Below, piece by piece: positions 35,847-43,992 of a stretch of DNA of 64,000 bases. Under the pieces are notes generated by a model. The model searched no databases and was not told the origin of the DNA. It saw only the letters and a program-made list of their open reading frames with translations. The stretch covers positions 1 to 64,000 of the forward strand of contig CAITUY010000038.1 of the NCBI GenBank assembly GCA_903895695.1. The letters are read 5' to 3'. The translations under genes and the position numbers were made by a program. Origin of the DNA: an uncultured bacterium. GTDB taxonomy: Bacteria > Verrucomicrobiota > Kiritimatiellia > CAIKKV01 > CAITUY01. Position 1 is the stretch's first letter. Every line of letters begins with the position of its first letter.

Positions 35847-37223
35847 CTATGCCGCACCGCGGGGCGCGGGTCCGGCCGCCGACCGCAAGAGTTGTTTCCA
35901 GCAGTGCCAGGGGGTCCACCAGTAGCTCCAGACGAGTTGCGCGGCAAATGGTGCCGCGAGCACTCCCCAGACGTGGAACAGACGTCCCAGCGGCCACGCG
36001 AACAGGATCGTTAGCACCGCGCTGGCCGCGAAGGCTGGCAGTTGGGGAACCTCATTGCCAGTCTGCAGAATGGCGGAGTGGTGCCCCAAGAAAAGGTCGA
36101 GTCCTACGAGGCTGAACAAGGCCGCCATTTGCAGGTTGGGGAGCGGCGACGTGTTGGATTTCAACCACCCCAGCAGCAGTGGAGCAAGCAGGATCAGGAC
36201 CGTCGCACCCGCCACAAAGGTTGCCATCGACAAGGGAATGCGCCTGCACAACAACCGGACGACATCGGGCAGCCGAGATTGAACGCGCAGAGCACCGATT
36301 TGGGGGTGTTTCACCCACACCCACATCGCCGACAGGCTGTGCAACATCAGGGCCATCTGGAGGATCAGGCCGTAACTGGCGGTCGTGCGCAGATCAGTGA
36401 ACAGCGAGCACATGAACGTTGTACCCTGAAGGTAAATGTAAGAACACAACGTGACGGCGCCGGATCGCCATGTGGTCGGCCAGAGGTCGCGCCACGCGAT
36501 GGTCACTCGCGCATCGGCCGGCACCGGGCCGATCAGAGCCAGCACATGGCGCCGAGCGGCCATTCGGGGAATGAACGCCACCAGCAACTGCCCGATGATG
36601 AGCGCTGTGATTCCCCAGCCGGCCAAGAGACCGCCCAGCACGGCCAGATAATCCACCACGAGTCCCGCGATTTGAATTTGATTGTGAAATCGGACGCGAT
36701 TCAGTCCGAAGAGGACGGCCGTCCAGAACATCCCCGTCATGTTAAAGGTCGACCCGGCAGCTAGCAGGAGAAAACGGAGCGTCGTAACATGGGTCACGCC
36801 CGCACCGCCGTTGCCAAACCGAATCCAACACGCCCACACGACCAGCATGACGATACCGACCGCGATTCCGAACACAAGATACAGACGGCGGGCCATCTGC
36901 AGAAGCCCGGCCAATGCGGCCCGGTTCGGGCCCCCTTCCGCAAGGGTCACCGAGAGTCCCTGCCGCGGCACGTCAGTCGCTCCGCCGGAGTAGTAGCTGG
37001 CGTGTCGGCTGATCGTGGCCGCGAAGCCGAACTCCACAATCATCGCCAGTCCCGCGATATTCAGCATTACATACCATACGCCAATGTCGGAACTTGGCAG
37101 CGTGCGTAACGCATAGGCCATGACGAGCAAGAAACCGAGTCCGCGAATCGCCGTAAAAGCGAATCCCCAAGCCACGGCAGAGCCGAGGATTTTGCGGAAA
37201 GCGACGGTCGTGGACGCGTTCAT
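35847..37223 (-). CDS. Wzx-like polysaccharide flippase (MATE/MOP superfamily)
   Basis: A 458-residue membrane protein with about twelve hydrophobic helices. The N-terminal GSAVAWGFAFTAIRGLGFLLV and charged residues within early helices fit the polysaccharide transporter/flippase group. It would turn the undecaprenyl-linked repeat unit across the inner membrane. It overlaps the upstream glycosyltransferase stop (ATGA at 37220-37223). A weak sequence family, so the call rests on topology and context. Confidence 0.78.
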   Translation of the reverse strand: MNASTTVAFRKILGSAVAWGFAFTAIRGLGFLLVMAYALRTLPSSDIGVWYVMLNIAGLAMIVEFGFAATISRHASYYSGGATDVPRQGLSVTLAEGGPNRAALAGLLQMARRLYLVFGIAVGIVMLVVWACWIRFGNGGAGVTHVTTLRFLLLAAGSTFNMTGMFWTAVLFGLNRVRFHNQIQIAGLVVDYLAVLGGLLAGWGITALIIGQLLVAFIPRMAARRHVLALIGPVPADARVTIAWRDLWPTTWRSGAVTLCSYIYLQGTTFMCSLFTDLRTTASYGLILQMALMLHSLSAMWVWVKHPQIGALRVQSRLPDVVRLLCRRIPLSMATFVAGATVLILLAPLLLGWLKSNTSPLPNLQMAALFSLVGLDLFLGHHSAILQTGNEVPQLPAFAASAVLTILFAWPLGRLFHVWGVLAAPFAAQLVWSYWWTPWHCWKQLLRSAAGPAPRGAA

Positions 37224-38392
37224 GGGGCCAGAGATTCAGGGCGACGGTTGCGCTCCGCGTGCCACTGGCTCATCACGGTGACAAAGCGAGCCATGACGTC
37301 CGGCATGGCAAACTGTTGCACGGCGTCCCGGCTGGCCTGCCCCATGCGTTGGCGCAGGGCCGGATTGCGGATCAGCTCCAGCAGTCGGTCGGCAAACCGT
37401 TCACTATTGCCCGGGGGAACCAGGAACCCCGTCGTGCCATCTTCGACGGAATCCATGATCCCGTCAACGCGACTGGCCACGATCGGCCGGCCGCAGGCCA
37501 AGGCCTCCAGGGGCACGCAGCCGGGCGCCTCGAACAGCGAGGTCATGGCGACGATGTCGGCGGCGGCCAGATACGTAATCCCGTTTGGCCGGTTGCCGAG
37601 AAATGAACACGTGCTTTCGATGCCTAAGTCGTGAGTCAGCCGCTTCAAACTGGTCTCCTCGTCGCCGCTACCCACGATCCACAATCGGGCTGAGGGTTCA
37701 GCAGCCTGTACCCGTTTCCAACTCTGGAGCAGCCAGTCAACGCGTTTTTGCGCAACCAGGCGGCCGACGCTGATGACATGGCACGCGGCCGGACCGCCAC
37801 CGAGACTGCGGCGGACCGCAGCGGTGTCGTCGGTCGTCGGAACACGTGCCAGATCGATGCCGTGGGACAACTGGACGAAACATCCGGGCCGGACCATGCC
37901 GCGGATCAGATACTGGTAGTAGTTGCCTGCGCTCAAGGTGACCACACGGTGTGCCAGCCGGCAGGCAAGGCGTTCGCAGCAGTCGTTGCGTGCCGCCCGG
38001 TACGCGTCGGTGGCCCCGTAGAAGGCCGGCCACACGGTGAGGTAGACGATCGTCTTGACACCGGCGAGGCGCCCGGCGACGCCGCCGATCGTCGCGCCCC
38101 ATTGGCCGTGCAGCACCAACAGGTCAGGTTTGTCGCGCACGAGCAAGTGGACCAGCATCGGAAGTCCCGCCAGCCATTTCCAGGGCCGGTCCAGAGGGAG
38201 CTTGTGGTGCGGTATACCCCCCACCTCACAAGCCGCCGCGACGCGTCCGTTGCCCCCGTATATTGCGCTCAATGTGAAACGATCGCGTGTGTGAGCAAGA
38301 TGGTCGAGCAGAATCTGGGGGCCGCCGCCGGCTGCGTCCGCATGGATAAGGTGCGCGACACGGGGGCGAAGCGGGGATACGGTTGTGACCAT
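37220..38392 (-). CDS. Glycosyltransferase family 4
   Basis: A 390-residue GT4 enzyme. The N-domain starts RVAHLIHADAAGGGPQILL, the acceptor-site loop of this family; the C-domain shows ISVGRLVAQKRVDWLLQ, LWIVGSGDEE, and the EX7E motif in SLFEAPGCVPLEALACGRP. ATG 38392 is used; an in-frame ATG at 38437 gives 15 residues unlike the family. First gene of the operon that runs to 32282, with a clear promoter upstream. Confidence 0.9.
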   Translation of the reverse strand: MVTTVSPLRPRVAHLIHADAAGGGPQILLDHLAHTRDRFTLSAIYGGNGRVAAACEVGGIPHHKLPLDRPWKWLAGLPMLVHLLVRDKPDLLVLHGQWGATIGGVAGRLAGVKTIVYLTVWPAFYGATDAYRAARNDCCERLACRLAHRVVTLSAGNYYQYLIRGMVRPGCFVQLSHGIDLARVPTTDDTAAVRRSLGGGPAACHVISVGRLVAQKRVDWLLQSWKRVQAAEPSARLWIVGSGDEETSLKRLTHDLGIESTCSFLGNRPNGITYLAAADIVAMTSLFEAPGCVPLEALACGRPIVASRVDGIMDSVEDGTTGFLVPPGNSERFADRLLELIRNPALRQRMGQASRDAVQQFAMPDVMARFVTVMSQWHAERNRRPESLAP

Positions 38393-38458
38393 AAGATAGA
38401 CTCCGTACCCGTGGATTATGCGTCGGTCATGATCCACTATCGGCCGGAAATTCGGCTA

Positions 38459-38487
38459 ACTATAGTCGCAACATTGACTGAAAGCAA
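38459..38487 (-). promoter_or_regulatory. Vegetative promoter of the second polysaccharide operon
   Basis: On the minus strand TTGCTT (38482-38487), 17 bases, TATAGT (38459-38464). It lies about 67 bases upstream of ATG 38392 and points into the GT4-flippase-methyltransferase operon. Confidence 0.6.
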
Positions 38488-38530
38488 TTCGTGCCTCGGT
38501 GCCACGCTCTGGGACGGCTGGGCAATATAT

Positions 38531-38559
38531 TTGCGGAACGCGCGCCGTTTCCCTATCAT
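38531..38559 (+). promoter_or_regulatory. Vegetative promoter of ftsH
   Basis: TTGCGG (38531-38536), 17 bases, TATCAT (38554-38559), about 50 bases before the ftsH ATG with its GAGAGG ribosome site. It is divergent from the GT4 promoter. Confidence 0.6.
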
Positions 38560-38610
38560 GCTGCGTTTTGCTGGATTGTGCCGGATAGCCGCCGGCCGTG
38601 AGAGGATCGT

Positions 38611-40608
38611 ATGGAAACGCCGACTGATAAACGTGACCCGGCACCGCCGTCCCGGAAGAAGCCGCTCGAAGCTCAGGCCCCCCGCCTGAATCCGCGCGGC
38701 CTCTTGATCTGGTTCGTCGTCTTCGCCCTGATGCTGGTGACCTACCAGCTCTACCTGCGCGACCAGGAAACTGTGCCCGAATATGAGTACAACCCGACCT
38801 TCGTTCAACTTGTCGAGACTCACCAGGTGCCCGAGTGCACGATCAACGAGGAGATCTCCGGCAACCAGTACATTACCGGCACGCTCAAGAAGCTTGATCC
38901 GCGCACCGGGAAGCCCCAGCGCTTCAAGGTGGACGTCATGGTCCGCGACGCCCTGCCCGACTGGTTGAAGGCGAATGGCGTCAAGTTCGGCTTCAAGCGG
39001 CAGAGCCCCTATTTCTGGCAAATCGTGTCGGGGGCCCTGCCGGTCCTGCTGCTGCTCGGGCTGCTTTATTTCCTGTTCACGCGCCAGATGAAGGCCGTGG
39101 GGCACGGCGCGCTCAGCTTCGGCAAGAGCCGGGCCAAAATGATGGCGCGCGACAAGAACAAGGTGACCTTCAAGGATATCGCCGGGTGCGAGGAAGCCAA
39201 GGAGGAGGTCCAGGAGATCATCGATTTCCTCAAGGATCCCAAGAAGTTCCAGAAACTGGGCGGCCATATCCCGAAGGGCGTGATGTTGATGGGGCCCCCG
39301 GGAACGGGCAAGACCCTGCTCGCCAAGGCGATCGCCGGCGAGGCGGATGTGCCGTTCTTCAGCATCAGCGGTTCGGATTTCGTCGAGATGTTCGTGGGCG
39401 TGGGTGCCTCGCGCGTTCGCGATATGTTCGAGCAGGGCAAGCGGAGCGCGCCCTGCATCATCTTCATTGACGAGATCGACGCGGTCGGCCGGAGCCGGTT
39501 CACGGGTATCGGCGGCGGCCACGACGAGCGCGAACAGACGCTCAATGCGCTTCTGGTGGAGATGGATGGCTTCGACACGCAGGAAGGCGTGATCATCGTG
39601 GCCGCTACCAACCGCCCGGACGTTCTCGACCCGGCGCTGCAGCGCCCGGGACGGTTCGACCGCCAGGTCGTGATCGACCTGCCGACCGTGGATGGCCGGG
39701 AACAGATCATGAAGATCCACGCCCGCGGCATCGTGTTGGACAAAGCCGTGGAACTGCGCCGCCTGGCGCGCGGAACGCCGGGCTTCTCAGGCGCGGATCT
39801 GGCCAATTTGATGAACGAGGCAGCCCTGCTGGCGGCCCGGGGCGGCAAAGAGGCCGTGGACATGTCGGACCTGGAGGAAGCCCGCGATAAGGTCCGCTGG
39901 GGCCGCGAACGCCGCAGTCGCGTGCTGGACGAGAAGGAGAAGCGAATCACCGCCTACCACGAAACCGGCCACGCCCTCGTGACTTTGCTGGTCGAGGATA
40001 GCGAGCCGCTGCACAAGATCACGATCATCCCGCGCGGCACCGCCTATCTGGGCGCGACCATGCAGCTTCCTGAAAAGGATCGCTACATGGAGGGCAAGCG
40101 CAAGCTGAAGGGCATCCTGACCATGATGATGGGCGGCCGCGCCGCCGAGGAAATTGTTTTTGGCGACATCACGTCGGGCGCCAGCAGCGACCTCAAGCAG
40201 GCCACGCGCCTGGCGCGCTTGATGGTCTGCGACTGGGGCATGAGCGCCGATCTGGGTCCGCAGACCTTTGGCGCGCACGAGGAACTCATGTTTCTCGGCC
40301 GTGAGGTGTCGCGGAACCAGGACTTCAGCGAAGATACGGCCCGGAAGATCGATGCCGAAGTCAGCGCCCTGCTGCGCGAGAGCCACGCGCGGGCCCGCCA
40401 ACTCCTGGAATCGCACATCGAACAAATCGACATGATTGCCAAGCTCCTGCTGGAGCGCGAGACGCTGGATGGGCGTGACGCGGAGGACCTGCTCAAGTTC
40501 GGGCGCATTCGTTCCGAGGAGGAACGCACGCTGGCGGCCGGGGTCGCCGCTGCCGAACCCTCGCCCGTCGTGTCGCCGCCCACGGCCGGATCGCCGGCCA
40601 GCGCTTGA
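38611..40608 (+). CDS. ftsH: ATP-dependent zinc metalloprotease FtsH
   Basis: A 665-residue membrane AAA+ protease of normal length. Two membrane helices (about 30-47 and 136-153) flank a periplasmic domain. Walker A GPPGTGKT lies at 228-235, Walker B FIDEID about 60 residues later, then the SRH. The zinc-binding HETGH lies at 450-454, with the third ligand Asp in the [10 protein letters not shown] region. A Pro/Ala-rich tail ends the protein. FtsH degrades misassembled membrane proteins and regulators such as LpxC. First gene of the ftsH-folP-cdaA-ybbR run. Confidence 0.97.
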   Translation: METPTDKRDPAPPSRKKPLEAQAPRLNPRGLLIWFVVFALMLVTYQLYLRDQETVPEYEYNPTFVQLVETHQVPECTINEEISGNQYITGTLKKLDPRTGKPQRFKVDVMVRDALPDWLKANGVKFGFKRQSPYFWQIVSGALPVLLLLGLLYFLFTRQMKAVGHGALSFGKSRAKMMARDKNKVTFKDIAGCEEAKEEVQEIIDFLKDPKKFQKLGGHIPKGVMLMGPPGTGKTLLAKAIAGEADVPFFSISGSDFVEMFVGVGASRVRDMFEQGKRSAPCIIFIDEIDAVGRSRFTGIGGGHDEREQTLNALLVEMDGFDTQEGVIIVAATNRPDVLDPALQRPGRFDRQVVIDLPTVDGREQIMKIHARGIVLDKAVELRRLARGTPGFSGADLANLMNEAALLAARGGKEAVDMSDLEEARDKVRWGRERRSRVLDEKEKRITAYHETGHALVTLLVEDSEPLHKITIIPRGTAYLGATMQLPEKDRYMEGKRKLKGILTMMMGGRAAEEIVFGDITSGASSDLKQATRLARLMVCDWGMSADLGPQTFGAHEELMFLGREVSRNQDFSEDTARKIDAEVSALLRESHARARQLLESHIEQIDMIAKLLLERETLDGRDAEDLLKFGRIRSEEERTLAAGVAAAEPSPVVSPPTAGSPASA

Positions 40609-41504
40609 TGCAGGCGGCCGGGGGCAGCATGGCGGGCACAGCAGCTCTTGTCTGGCACTGCCGGGAGCGTACGCTCACGCTGGGCGGCTGCCCGCGCCTC
40701 ATGGGCATCCTCAACGTGACGCCGGATTCGTTCTCCGACGGGGGCCGGTTCCAGCAGATCGACGCGGCCGTCCGGCACGGGCTCGACATGGCACGCGACG
40801 GGGCCGCCATTATTGACGTGGGCGGGGAGTCGACCCGGCCCGGGTCGTCCGCCGTCGCCGTGGAGGAGGAACTGGCCCGCGTGGTGCCCGTGGTCGAGGC
40901 CCTGGCGCGCGCGTTTGCCGATTGGGCCGGCGAACCGCCGTTGATCTCGATCGATACGCGCAAGGCCGTGGTGGCTGACTGCGCGCTGGCCGCCGGGGCC
41001 GCGATCGTGAACGATGTGACCGCGCTTGCGGGCGATCCGGCCATGCCGGAGGTCGTGCGGCGCCACGGGGCGGGTGCCGTGCTGATGCACATGCGGGGCG
41101 ACCCGGCGACCATGCAGCAAAGCCCCGCGTACGGCGATGCGGCGACGGAAATCGCCCAGTACTTGCGCGATCGCGTCGCGGCGCTGGAGCACGCAGGCCT
41201 CGCGCCGGCCGCGCTCGCCGTTGATCCGGGCATCGGGTTCGGGAAGACGCTGGACCATAATCTGCAGTTGGTGGCGCGGCTCGATCGCCTGGCGGCTTTG
41301 GGCCGGCCGGTTGTGATCGGGTTGTCACGGAAGGGTTTTCTTGGCAAGCTTACGGATCGGGACGTCGGCGACCGCCTGGCCGGAAGCCTGGCGGGTCTGG
41401 CGGTGGCTGTTTGGGGTGGAGCGCACGTCTTGCGGGTTCATGATGTGCGTGAATCGAGGGATGCCGTCCGGGTTGTGACGGCGCTGCGGGAGGCAGCGGG
41501 ATGA
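40608..41504 (+). CDS. folP: Dihydropteroate synthase
   Basis: A 298-residue enzyme of folate synthesis joining p-aminobenzoate to dihydropterin pyrophosphate. The pterin-site motifs MGILNVTPDSFSDGG and VDPGIGFGKT, the IDVGGESTRPG loop and the final VIGLSRKGFLG are all present. ATG 40608 overlaps the ftsH stop (TGATG); about 25 residues precede the first conserved strand, so a later ATG at 40629 is possible. Order ftsH-folP is conserved in many bacteria. Confidence 0.95.
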   Translation: MQAAGGSMAGTAALVWHCRERTLTLGGCPRLMGILNVTPDSFSDGGRFQQIDAAVRHGLDMARDGAAIIDVGGESTRPGSSAVAVEEELARVVPVVEALARAFADWAGEPPLISIDTRKAVVADCALAAGAAIVNDVTALAGDPAMPEVVRRHGAGAVLMHMRGDPATMQQSPAYGDAATEIAQYLRDRVAALEHAGLAPAALAVDPGIGFGKTLDHNLQLVARLDRLAALGRPVVIGLSRKGFLGKLTDRDVGDRLAGSLAGLAVAVWGGAHVLRVHDVRESRDAVRVVTALREAAG

Positions 41505-42367
41505 GTTGGCTTAATCAGATCGTATGGCCTGGCGTCAGTGGCTCCGTGGAAATCCTGGTGCTGGCGTGCGGGTTCTACTTCCTGTTCACGTTTTTTCGCG
41601 AATCGCGAAGCGTGCAGGTCTCCGTCGGGCTTGTGATCCTGTTGATCGTTCTGATCGGGCTCACGCGTCTCCTGCACATCGACGCCCTGAACTGGCTGCT
41701 GCGGCGGTTTTCCGTGTACCTGGCGGTCGCCCTCCTAGTTATTTTTCAGCCCGAAATCCGGCGCGCCCTGGCGGAACTCGGGAGCCAGCCGCTGTTCACG
41801 CCGCCGGCTGAGTCGCGCAGTATCGTCGACAGCATCGTGGAGGCCGTCCTGCTGTTGGCCGAGCGCCGCATCGGCGCATTGATCGCGATCGAACGCACCA
41901 TGACGACCAAGGCGATCCAGGACACCGGGGTGAAGATTGACGCCCGCGTGAACACCGAACTGCTCGCCAGCGTTTTCTTCCCGCACACGCCGCTGCACGA
42001 CGGGGGTGTGATCATCAGCGGCAACCGGATCGTGGCGGCCGGTTGTCTGTTCCCGTTGTGCCAGCGCCCGGAACTCAGCCGCGGTCTCGGGACGCGGCAC
42101 CGGGCGGCCATGGGCCTGACCGAGGAAACCGACGCCCTCGCGATCGTCGTATCGGAAGAAACCGGCACCATATCGGTAAGCTCCCGAGGCCGCCTGAGCC
42201 GGGACTTCGACGAGGACCGGCTGAGGCGCTTCCTGGGAGCCGTCCTGTCCCGCGACCAGGCCGTGGCCGGCCGGTGGAGCCGGGCCCGCCAGCATTTGGA
42301 CCTCAGTTTGAACTCGATGGCCCGCCGCGACGATGAACGGGGAACGGAGGTGCCGCGTGGGAGCTAA
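41501..42367 (+). CDS. cdaA: Diadenylate cyclase CdaA
   Basis: A 288-residue membrane enzyme making cyclic di-AMP. Three N-terminal helices are followed by the DisA_N catalytic domain. The substrate motif reads LHDGGVIISG, with DGG instead of the usual DGA, and the second motif RHRAAMGLTEETDAL is normal. Cyclic di-AMP controls potassium and osmolyte balance and cell-wall homeostasis. It overlaps folP (ATGA) and the ybbR gene, as in Firmicutes and deltaproteobacterial cda operons; glmM, the usual third partner, is absent. Confidence 0.95.
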   Translation: MSWLNQIVWPGVSGSVEILVLACGFYFLFTFFRESRSVQVSVGLVILLIVLIGLTRLLHIDALNWLLRRFSVYLAVALLVIFQPEIRRALAELGSQPLFTPPAESRSIVDSIVEAVLLLAERRIGALIAIERTMTTKAIQDTGVKIDARVNTELLASVFFPHTPLHDGGVIISGNRIVAAGCLFPLCQRPELSRGLGTRHRAAMGLTEETDALAIVVSEETGTISVSSRGRLSRDFDEDRLRRFLGAVLSRDQAVAGRWSRARQHLDLSLNSMARRDDERGTEVPRGS

Positions 42368-43298
42368 GCTTGACTGGGTGCGGCGGCTTCTGCTGCACAA
42401 CAAGGGTCTCAAGCTGCTATCGTTGCTGATGGCGGCGCTCAGTTGGCTCATGATTCGCGACGCGATCAGCCTGGAGGTCGTGATCCCCGACATCCGGCTC
42501 CAGATAAGGGCCCAGGAAGGCATGGCGATCCTGAATCAATCGGCGTCGTCCGTGGATGTGACCGTGCGCGGATCGCAGGAAGATATTCAGCGCCTAGACC
42601 CCCACCGCATCCAGGCGATCGTCGAGTTGAGCTCCGCCGGCGCCGCCCTGTCGACGGAAATCGAGATCACGCCGGGCATGGTCCATGGCGTGCGCGGCGC
42701 GCGTGCGGTGGCCGTCCATCCCACGCGAATCCATGTGGCGCTGGATCATCAGGACGAGAAACGTCTGCCGGTCCGGGTCCGCACGACGGGATCCCCTTTG
42801 CTCGGGACCGTGGAAAGCGCCACGCCCGACCCCGCGACCGTGCTCTTGCGCGGTCCCGCGGCCCGGCTGCGCACAACCGACTACGTTTACACCCAGCCCG
42901 TCGACGTCGATGGACGGGTGGAGTCGTTTCTGCATCGGACCGCGCTGCAGGCGCCCGGCGACAACTGGGTGGCGACCATGCAGCCGGACGAAGTGCAGGT
43001 CAAGGTGACCCTGGCCTCGCAAACCGGCGGCAGGGAATTGAAGGCCGTCCCGGTTAAGGCTGTGGTTGACCCGGGGCAGGGCGTAACGATAGATATTGAA
43101 CCGGCGACGGTGGATGTGGTCGTAACCGGCCGGTCGAACGAATTGGCGTCGTTGGAAACCGCCCGGTTACGGGTGTTTGCCGATTGCACGGGCCTGAGTG
43201 CGCCCGGCACCCATATGGTGCCGGTGCGGATCCATGCCGGGACGGCGGGCGCGCGCGCCAATCCGGATACCGTACGCGTCACGTTGAGCACGAAATAA
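42357..43298 (+). CDS. YbbR-domain protein (CdaR-like regulator of CdaA)
   Basis: A 313-residue protein: one N-terminal membrane helix (LLSLLMAALSWLMI) and about three YbbR beta domains facing the periplasm. CdaR proteins bind and regulate CdaA in the same operon. GTG 42357 is preferred because GGAGG lies seven bases upstream; an in-frame ATG at 42333 has no ribosome site. The gene overlaps cdaA by 11 bases, implying coupled synthesis of the complex. Confidence 0.88.
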   Translation: MGAKLDWVRRLLLHNKGLKLLSLLMAALSWLMIRDAISLEVVIPDIRLQIRAQEGMAILNQSASSVDVTVRGSQEDIQRLDPHRIQAIVELSSAGAALSTEIEITPGMVHGVRGARAVAVHPTRIHVALDHQDEKRLPVRVRTTGSPLLGTVESATPDPATVLLRGPAARLRTTDYVYTQPVDVDGRVESFLHRTALQAPGDNWVATMQPDEVQVKVTLASQTGGRELKAVPVKAVVDPGQGVTIDIEPATVDVVVTGRSNELASLETARLRVFADCTGLSAPGTHMVPVRIHAGTAGARANPDTVRVTLSTK

Positions 43299-43310
43299 GC
43301 GAGGGCAACC

Positions 43311-43970
43311 ATGAGACAGATTTGGATGGGAATGGTGGTGTTGGTGTTGGCGGCGGGAGTGGCTGGAGCCCAGGGGACGGCCGCGCCGCCAGTCCAAGTG
43401 GCCGCGCCGCCGGCCCAGGTGGCTGCGGCGGCGGCCAAGCCGGCCGGCGAAGTGGGCGACCTGCTTACCAGCGGACGTCAGGACCTGCAGGATCAGAAGT
43501 GGGTCGAAGCGGCGGCGCTGTTCGAAAAGGCGCTCAAGTTGGAACCGACCAGCCAGGAGGCCATGTTCGGCCTGGCTGCCGCCTACATTCAACTCGAGAA
43601 GTTTGCCGAAGCCCTGCCGCTGCTGCAGGCGCTCCAGCAGCAGCGCCCCGAGAGCCCGATGGTCAAGAACAACCTGGCGTGGGTCTACGTAAAGTCCAAG
43701 GACCCCGCTGTCAGGAACCCCCAGATGGCGATCAAGTTGGCCCGGGACGCGGTCCTTGACGTGCCTTCCGATTACTCGGTCTGGAACACTCTAGCCGAAG
43801 CCTACTATGCCAACGGACAATTCGACCGCGCCTTACGCTCGGCGCAGAGCGCGTTGAGACTCAGCCTGATGGCGGGAGTGACCAACGCCGCGTCGAGTCG
43901 CGAACTGGTGGCACGCTGCCGCAAGGCTGCCGGCGCGACCGGGGTCGAGGACGTGGCACCCGAGCGCTAG
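43311..43970 (+). CDS. Secreted tetratricopeptide-repeat protein
   Basis: A 219-residue protein with a signal peptide (VVLVLAAGVAGAQG), then a low-complexity stretch of repeated AAPPVQVA units, then two or three TPR motifs (about 60-190: WVEAAALFEKALKLEPTSQE, YAVWNTLAEAYYANGQFDRA-like). It is likely a periplasmic scaffold, perhaps linked to envelope assembly as its neighbours suggest. No catalytic features. Confidence 0.83.
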   Translation: MRQIWMGMVVLVLAAGVAGAQGTAAPPVQVAAPPAQVAAAAAKPAGEVGDLLTSGRQDLQDQKWVEAAALFEKALKLEPTSQEAMFGLAAAYIQLEKFAEALPLLQALQQQRPESPMVKNNLAWVYVKSKDPAVRNPQMAIKLARDAVLDVPSDYSVWNTLAEAYYANGQFDRALRSAQSALRLSLMAGVTNAASSRELVARCRKAAGATGVEDVAPER

Positions 43971-43992
43971 GAAGCACGAAAGGCACGCGCGC

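Noticed and set aside
38437..39720. Open frame on the minus strand (427 codons) opposite ftsH
   Set aside because: Antisense of strongly conserved FtsH motifs, and it covers the promoter region of the GT4 operon.
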